DNA of 5,914 bases from an uncultured Campylobacter sp. (lineage in GTDB: Bacteria; Campylobacterota; Campylobacteria; Campylobacterales; Campylobacteraceae): contig CALIWP010000038.1 of the NCBI GenBank assembly GCA_938046705.1, positions 1 through 5,914 of the forward strand, read 5' to 3'. The translations under genes were made by a program, and so were the position numbers. The notes beneath the pieces are model-generated. The model did no database searches. It was not told where the DNA came from and saw only the letters and a program-made list of their open reading frames with translations. Positions 1 to 5,914 of this stretch are shown in pieces. The stretch's first letter is position 1; the number at the start of each line of letters is the position of its first letter.

Positions 1-2905
<2,905 letters not shown>

Positions 2906-2908
2906 CTA

Positions 2909-2912
2909 CCTC
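2909..2912 (-). promoter_or_regulatory. Ribosome-binding site of rpoB, inside a two-codon ORF
   Basis: GAGG lies six bases before the rpoB ATG and supports that start. It also sits inside a minimal open frame, ATG-AGG-TAG (2914-2906), in the same frame as rpoB and closed by the stop just before it. No Shine-Dalgarno sequence precedes that upstream ATG, so it is probably not used. Confidence 0.7.
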
Positions 2913-2941
2913 ATGGTATAAGTTTGAAAGAAAGTAAATAA

Positions 2942-2955
2942 CCGCACGTCTGCGG
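2942..2955 (-). other. Small hairpin in the rplL-rpoB spacer
   Basis: On the minus strand CCGCA-GACG-TGCGG forms a perfect five-base-pair GC-rich stem with a four-base loop. It lies just downstream of the larger terminator-like hairpin and about 40 bases before the rpoB start. The tract after it (TTATTTACTTTC) is not a proper U-run, so alone it is unlikely to terminate. It could be a processing or stability element in the rpoB 5' leader. Function is inferred from position only. Confidence 0.45.
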
Positions 2956-2964
2956 CATCTTTGT

Positions 2965-2995
2965 AAAAATTAAAAAAGGAGGCGTCGCCTCCTTT
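2965..2995 (-). terminator. Intrinsic terminator/attenuator between rplL and rpoB
   Basis: On the minus strand AAAGGAGGCG, one A, then CGCCTCCTTT make a perfect inverted repeat with arms at 2995-2986 and 2984-2975. Allowing a three-base loop gives nine base pairs. A T-rich tract follows (TTTTTTAATTTTT). This is the classic intrinsic-terminator form, 17 bases after the rplL stop and about 70 before rpoB. In E. coli the same spacer holds a partial terminator and an RNase III site that make the L12 message more abundant than the rpoB message. No clear promoter appears between this hairpin and rpoB, so incomplete termination is the likely mode. Structure is seen; partial read-through is inferred. 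Confidence 0.85.
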
Positions 2996-3011
2996 GTAAA
3001 AATAAGTGAAA

Positions 3012-3389
3012 TTATTTAAGTTCGACTTTAGCGCCAGCTTCTTCAAGCTCTTTTTTAGCTGCTTCAGCCTCGTCTTTACTAACGCCCTCTTTGATAACAG
3101 AAGGAGTTTGCTCAACTGCGTCTTTAGCCTCTTTAAGGCCAAGGCCTGTAAGAGCGCGAACAACTTTAATAACGTTGATTTTCTTGTCGCCGCCGTCAAC
3201 TAGAACAACGTTAAATTCTGTTTTCTCTTCAGCTGCATCAGCTGCGCCGCCTGCTACTGCGCCGCCTGCTACCATTACTGGAGCAGCGCTTACGCCAAAT
3301 TTCTCTTCAAATTCTTTTACTAGCTCACTTAGCTCTAATACTGAAAGATTAGAGATAAATTCTAATACGTCCTCTTTAGTAATTGCCAT
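3012..3389 (-). CDS. rplL: 50S ribosomal protein L7/L12
   Basis: Stalk protein of the large subunit, present as dimers bound to L10, which recruits and stimulates translational GTPases (EF-Tu, EF-G, IF2, RF3). The 125-residue product has the full family layout. An N-terminal dimerisation helix region covers about 1-32 ([20 protein letters not shown]). A flexible Ala/Gly/Val-rich hinge covers about 33-52 ([19 protein letters not shown]). The globular factor-binding domain runs from about 56 to the end, with [20 protein letters not shown] and the final GAKVELK. The start is supported by AAAAGGA six bases before the ATG. It follows rplJ by 16 bases, so the two are very likely co-transcribed and translationally linked. 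A strong terminator-like hairpin follows. Identity is not in doubt. Confidence 0.98.
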   Translation of the reverse strand: MAITKEDVLEFISNLSVLELSELVKEFEEKFGVSAAPVMVAGGAVAGGAADAAEEKTEFNVVLVDGGDKKINVIKVVRALTGLGLKEAKDAVEQTPSVIKEGVSKDEAEAAKKELEEAGAKVELK

Positions 3390-3405
3390 TTTTTATCCTT
3401 TTATA

Positions 3406-3888
3406 TTATGCTGATTTTTCTTTTTTCTCTTTAAGCGCATTTAGTCCAATAGTGAAATTTTGGATAGGCGCATTCCAAACTTGCAAAAGCATAGCAAGCA
3501 ACTCATCACGGCTAGGCATCTTAGATAGAGCCTTGACCTTCTCGACACTTGCAACTTCGCCATCGATATGAGCGGTTTTAATTTTGAATAGTTCGCTGTT
3601 GGTCTCTTCAAATTTAGCCGCAACTTTAGTAGCTGAAAGCTGATCGCCCCAGATAAAGATATTTGTATCTTTTAGGACCATACCAGACTTTTCAACGTTA
3701 TTAAGAGCGATATTTGCAAGAGTATTTTTTACGATTTGAACTTTTACGTTTAAAACTCTAGCCGCATCTCTTAATGCTTCTAGTTTTTTAGTGCTAAGAC
3801 CGCGATAATCACAAACTATAATCGCTTCATTTTCTTTAAATTCAGCTTCAAGTTTACTGATTATTTCAGATTTTTCATTTCTCGTCAT
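3406..3888 (-). CDS. rplJ: 50S ribosomal protein L10
   Basis: L10 binds 23S rRNA at the base of the stalk and carries the L7/L12 dimers on its C-terminal helix. The 160-residue product is close to the usual length (E. coli L10 is 165). The N-terminal rRNA-binding domain includes [16 protein letters not shown] (about 25-40) and [10 protein letters not shown], both typical of bacterial L10. The C-terminal segment from about 125 ([12 protein letters not shown]...) ends in a charged tail, KEKKEKSA, as expected for the L12-binding helix. In-frame TAG directly abuts the ATG upstream, so this is the first possible ATG in the frame; AAAGGAG lies nine bases before it. The leader resembles an L10-type autoregulatory element, implying feedback by the L10-L12 complex on this gene and rplL. 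In E. coli that feedback is well established; here it is inferred. Confidence 0.97.
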   Translation of the reverse strand: MTRNEKSEIISKLEAEFKENEAIIVCDYRGLSTKKLEALRDAARVLNVKVQIVKNTLANIALNNVEKSGMVLKDTNIFIWGDQLSATKVAAKFEETNSELFKIKTAHIDGEVASVEKVKALSKMPSRDELLAMLLQVWNAPIQNFTIGLNALKEKKEKSA

Positions 3889-3912
3889 CTAGTTTTTCTC
3901 CTTTCCGACTAG
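3889..3912 (-). promoter_or_regulatory. rplJ ribosome-binding site enclosed by an inverted repeat
   Basis: On the minus strand CTAGT (3912-3908) and ACTAG (3893-3889) are exact inverted repeats flanking 14 bases that contain the Shine-Dalgarno sequence AAAGGAG (3904-3898). If the stem forms, the site is held in the loop and the ATG follows the stem directly. The stem is only five pairs and AT-rich, so it would be weak alone. Its place beside the proposed L10 leader makes a role in translation control plausible but unproven. Confidence 0.5.
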
Positions 3913-3996
3913 TGATTTCAAGCAGAGCGGCATAAAAGCACGATTAAGCAAAAGCCTCTGCTATCTCCAATCTAAGATAAAAATTTATTAGCTAAA
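3913..3996 (-). promoter_or_regulatory. Probable L10 leader (rplJ autoregulatory RNA)
   Basis: The 108-base gap between rplA and rplJ is longer than the other junctions in the rplJ-rplL part of the operon and is rich in pairing. On the minus strand TATCT/AGATA (3979-3975 with 3966-3962) forms a small hairpin. Next, AGCAGAG (3962-3956) pairs perfectly over seven bases with CTCTGCT (3927-3921). It encloses an interior with GC-containing half-repeats (GGCTTTTGC and GTGCTTTTATGCC) that could form a kinked, bulged helix. L10 leader RNAs upstream of rplJ are widespread in bacteria and are bound by L10-L12 through a kink-turn-like fold. Position and a strong stem support the call; I could not score it against a covariance model. 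Confidence 0.7.
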
Positions 3997-4701
3997 TTAA
4001 CGTAGATCCATAAGCTCTTGAGTCTCAAGTAAAACAGAAGGGCTCATAGTTAATGATAAAGCAGCACTCTTAATATATCTACCTTTTGCTGCCGCAGGTT
4101 TTTGTCTATTTACCGCTTTGATAAGAGTTAAAATGTTATCGTTTAATTGCTCTTTTGAAAAGCTAACTTTACCAAGGCCAGCGTGTATATTTCCTTGCTT
4201 ATCTACACGGAAATTAACTTGACCACTTTTTGCGTTATTAACCGCTTGAGCTACATCCATAGTAACCGTGCCGGTTTTTGGGTTTGGCATAAGACCTTTT
4301 GGTCCTAAAATTCGTCCTACTTTACCAACTAGTCCCATTAAATTTGGAGTGGCGATAAGAACGTCGAAATTCATAATTCCCTTTTGAATATCCTCAACAA
4401 GCTCGTCACTACCGACTATATCGGCACCGGCAGCTTTTGCTTCATCGGCTTTCGCATCTTTTGCTATAACTGCTACACGAACTGTTTTGCCAGTTCCTGC
4501 AGGAAGCACTACCGAGCCTCTAACCATTTGATCGGCATGTCTTGGATCGACGTTAAGTTTTAGTGCTATTTCGACTGTTTCGTCAAATTTAGCGCTTTTT
4601 AGTAATTTTACAGTATCAATAGCATCTGCTAAAGAGTAGGTTTTAGTGGTATCAACTTTTTCAAGTAGCTTACCAAATCTTTTTGTAGTTTTTTTTGACA
4701 T
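3997..4701 (-). CDS. rplA: 50S ribosomal protein L1
   Basis: L1 forms the mobile stalk beside the ribosomal E site and helps release deacylated tRNA; in many bacteria it also represses its own operon by binding mRNA. The 234-residue product matches the family length. Domain I is made from both ends, with [20 protein letters not shown] (about 39-58) near the N-terminus and [12 protein letters not shown] near the C-terminus. Domain II lies between about 67 and 160 and includes [20 protein letters not shown], which holds the L1 signature. The start is supported by GGAG six bases before the ATG. The 120-base gap after rplK is unusually long for these two genes and has two hairpins, so rplA may be expressed partly apart from rplK. 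Identity is certain. Confidence 0.98.
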   Translation of the reverse strand: MSKKTTKRFGKLLEKVDTTKTYSLADAIDTVKLLKSAKFDETVEIALKLNVDPRHADQMVRGSVVLPAGTGKTVRVAVIAKDAKADEAKAAGADIVGSDELVEDIQKGIMNFDVLIATPNLMGLVGKVGRILGPKGLMPNPKTGTVTMDVAQAVNNAKSGQVNFRVDKQGNIHAGLGKVSFSKEQLNDNILTLIKAVNRQKPAAAKGRYIKSAALSLTMSPSVLLETQELMDLR

Positions 4702-4754
4702 TAATTTCTCCGCATTTTTAAATTTTATGCTTCCACATTGCTAAATTTAAAATA

Positions 4755-4779
4755 CACGCGCTATAAATATTAACGCGTG
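4755..4779 (-). other. Hairpin in rplK-rplA spacer, proximal to rplA
   Basis: CACGCG and CGCGTG form a perfect six-base-pair GC-rich stem around a 13-base AT-rich loop. On the minus strand it is followed by TATTTTAAATTT, a broken T-rich tract. It could be a weak terminator, an RNA-processing site or part of a protein-binding mRNA structure. It stands out because the rest of the spacer is very AT-rich. Function unknown. Confidence 0.5.
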
Positions 4780-4800
4780 CGCATAAACTTAACTTTATAA

Positions 4801-4823
4801 AATCCTTATGTGGTAAAAGGATT
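4801..4823 (-). other. Hairpin overlapping the rplK stop codon
   Basis: On the minus strand AATCCTT (4823-4817) and AAGGATT (4807-4801) form a seven-base-pair stem with a nine-base loop. It begins inside the rplK TAA codon and is followed by TTATAAAG. With few GC pairs and a poor U-tract it would be a weak terminator at best; mRNA 3'-end stabilisation after processing is an alternative. The pairing is seen; any role is inference. Confidence 0.45.
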
Positions 4824-5247
4824 AATCTACTACCGTAATTCCTATTGAGCGAGCAGAACCAGCAATGATTTTAGCCGCTTGCTCTCTATCTTTAGTATTT
4901 AAGTCGGCAATTTTTTTCTCTACTATTTCAAGTACCTGAGCTTTTGTAAGCTTAGCTACCTTATTTTTTAACGGATTATCCGAACCTTTTTCTATGCCTG
5001 CAGCTTTTTTAATCAAATCCGTAGCAGGCGGCTGTTTAGTGATAAATGTAAAGCTTCTATCAGCATAAACGGTAATAACAACTGGAACCCTAAAGCCAGC
5101 CATATCTTTTGTTCTTTCATTGAATGCTTTACAAAATTCCATAATATTAACGCCTTGCTGACCAAGAGCCGGGCCTACCGGAGGACTTGGATTTGCTTTT
5201 GCAGCAGCAATGTGTAATTTAATTTCGCCTATAACTTTTTTAGCCAT
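4822..5247 (-). CDS. rplK: 50S ribosomal protein L11
   Basis: L11 binds the GTPase-associated region of 23S rRNA with L10-L12. In many bacteria it is needed for RelA activation and is part of the thiopeptide binding site. The 141-residue product equals the usual length. The N-terminal domain starts [20 protein letters not shown] and includes the proline-rich [18 protein letters not shown] (about 22-39). The C-terminal rRNA-binding domain includes [13 protein letters not shown] (about 99-111) and ends in [15 protein letters not shown], the L11 signature region. AAGGAG six bases before the ATG overlaps the nusG stop codon, which leaves a gap of only 10 bases and suggests coupled translation. 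Identity is certain. Confidence 0.98.
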   Translation of the reverse strand: MAKKVIGEIKLHIAAAKANPSPPVGPALGQQGVNIMEFCKAFNERTKDMAGFRVPVVITVYADRSFTFITKQPPATDLIKKAAGIEKGSDNPLKNKVAKLTKAQVLEIVEKKIADLNTKDREQAAKIIAGSARSIGITVVD

Positions 5248-5253
5248 AAACTT

Positions 5254-5260
5254 CTCCTTA
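5254..5260 (-). promoter_or_regulatory. rplK ribosome-binding site overlapping nusG stop
   Basis: On the minus strand TAAGGAG contains both the nusG TAA stop and the AAGGAG site for rplK. A ribosome ending nusG therefore covers the rplK initiation site, the arrangement expected for translational coupling. The secE-nusG junction shows the same design with TAAGG (around 5800-5796), seven bases before the nusG ATG. Confidence 0.75.
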
Positions 5261-5788
5261 TACTATCTTCTCGACTTGTGAATATAAAATTTCAACTGGG
5301 GTGCTTCTGCCAAATATTGAAACATTTAGCCTTAGCTTTCCGTGTATCATATCGTACTCTTCTACTATACCAGTAAAATTCGCGAAAGGCCCTTCCGTAA
5401 TACGAACATTTTCTCCGTTATCAAAGAAAATTTTTGGTTTAGGAGCAGCTCGTTTTTGGACTTTTTCTAAAATTAAATTTATATCTTTTTCGCTTAGTGG
5501 CGTAGGTTTTTTCGCCTCGCCTATAAATCTACCAACTTTAGGAAGAGACTGAATCTTGTGCCAAAGAGCCGTATCCAAATCAAGATATGCAAAAGCATAC
5601 CCAGGATAAAGACTTCTTTCATTTATTTTTTTCTTGCCGTTTTTGATTTCTATTACATCTTCAGTAGGAACTATAATCTCTTTTAGTTGTTCTTCAATGT
5701 GATTATCTCTAACCAAATTTTCAATAGCTCTCTTTACGCTCATTTCGCTACCGGCGTAAGTTTGAATCGCATACCATTTATGTGCCAT
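5258..5788 (-). CDS. nusG: Transcription termination/antitermination factor NusG
   Basis: NusG binds RNA polymerase at the clamp, modulates pausing, and through its KOW domain contacts Rho or ribosomal S10 to link transcription with translation. The 176-residue product matches the ordinary form without insertions. The NGN domain covers about 1-110: it starts with [12 protein letters not shown] (4-15) and contains [12 protein letters not shown] (61-72) and VGRFIGE (86-92), all typical. A short basic, proline-containing linker (KRAAPKPK, about 112-119) leads to the KOW domain, with [20 protein letters not shown] and [11 protein letters not shown] towards the end. It sits between secE and rplK, its standard place. 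The start is supported by AAGG seven bases upstream, overlapping the secE stop. Identity is certain. Confidence 0.98.
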   Translation of the reverse strand: MAHKWYAIQTYAGSEMSVKRAIENLVRDNHIEEQLKEIIVPTEDVIEIKNGKKKINERSLYPGYAFAYLDLDTALWHKIQSLPKVGRFIGEAKKPTPLSEKDINLILEKVQKRAAPKPKIFFDNGENVRITEGPFANFTGIVEEYDMIHGKLRLNVSIFGRSTPVEILYSQVEKIV

Positions 5789-5797
5789 GATTCAACC

Positions 5798-5914
5798 TTA
5801 AATCAGCTTTGAAAGAGAGAAAGACATAATTGCATCAACAAGAGCTAAAAAAAGTGAAACAATAGCTACTACAGCAAAAACTGTTATAAAAGCATTTCTT
5901 ATTTGCTCTTTGAG
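5798..5914 (-). CDS. secE: Preprotein translocase subunit SecE, C-terminal part only
   Basis: The window edge cuts this gene, leaving the last 38 codons and a TAA stop. The visible residues start LKEQIRNAFITVFAVVAIVS and continue into a hydrophobic stretch (LFLALVDAIMSF) that ends in SLSKLI. This is a single transmembrane helix preceded by a charged amphipathic segment, which is the conserved core of SecE. SecE clamps the two halves of SecY in the inner-membrane protein export channel. The call rests on the helix, on the small C-terminus and above all on the position nine bases before nusG, where secE is found in most bacteria. The open frame reaches the edge without interruption. The sequence alone is short, but with the context the call is strong. 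Confidence 0.93.
   Translation of the reverse strand, partial: LKEQIRNAFITVFAVVAIVSLFLALVDAIMSFSLSKLI

Noticed and set aside
2965..2995. The hairpin as a terminator for plus-strand transcription
   Set aside because: On the plus strand it is followed by GTAAAAATAAG rather than a T-run, and there is no plus-strand gene upstream of it.
2906..3199. Minus-strand 97-codon frame running from inside rplL to the rpoB leader
   Set aside because: It is an out-of-frame reading of rplL (Leu/Lys-rich low complexity) that extends through the terminator hairpin; no start signal supports it.
3006..3571. Plus-strand frames of 62-107 codons opposite rplL and rplJ, including an Ala/Thr/Pro-rich one at 3091-3414
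   Set aside because: The Ala/Thr/Pro richness is the antisense reading of the Ala/Gly hinge of L12; none resembles a known protein.
3441..3623. Minus-strand 60-codon frame inside rplJ
   Set aside because: Out-of-frame shadow of a well-supported L10 gene.
4702..4821. A sigma-70 promoter for rplA (TATAAAG or CATAAAAT words)
   Set aside because: Such words are expected by chance in an AT-rich spacer, and I could not find a supporting upstream element at good spacing.
5301..5552. Plus-strand 83-codon frame opposite nusG
   Set aside because: Antisense shadow of NusG with no family features.

Overview
The window is a slice of the conserved bacterial secE-nusG-rplK-rplA-rplJ-rplL-rpoB block, transcribed entirely on the minus strand, so it reads from right to left. 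The protein sequences (L1, L10, L12, NusG and the start of the RNA polymerase beta subunit) match what I know of Campylobacter. The moderate GC and GC-rich codons in much of rpoB suggest one of the less AT-rich Campylobacter species rather than C. jejuni. Genus-level placement is fairly confident; species is not.

Layout in transcription order: the last 38 codons of secE (5914-5798); nusG (5788-5258); rplK (5247-4822); a 120-base spacer with two small hairpins; rplA (4701-3997); a 108-base spacer that looks like an L10-type autoregulatory leader; rplJ (3888-3406); rplL (3389-3012); a 109-base spacer with a strong intrinsic-terminator-like hairpin, probably an attenuator; and rpoB from 2902 to the window edge. 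That is 967 full codons, about 70% of the usual length, with no internal stop or frameshift when I read it through codon by codon. Every gene has a Shine-Dalgarno-like sequence upstream. The shorter junctions (secE/nusG and nusG/rplK) are so tight that the ribosome-binding site overlaps the upstream stop codon.

Functionally the block links protein export (SecE), transcription elongation (NusG), the ribosomal GTPase-associated centre (L11, L10, L12), the L1 stalk and RNA polymerase beta. The three longer spacers are where RNA-level control is expected: L10/L12 feedback before rplJ, dosage reduction between the abundant L12 and the scarcer beta subunit, and an uncharacterised spacer before rplA.

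I found no mobile element, CRISPR array, RNA gene, unknown protein-coding gene or novel system. The open frames on the plus strand are antisense shadows of these genes. The points worth a second look are the regulatory RNA structures and a change in base composition within rpoB.
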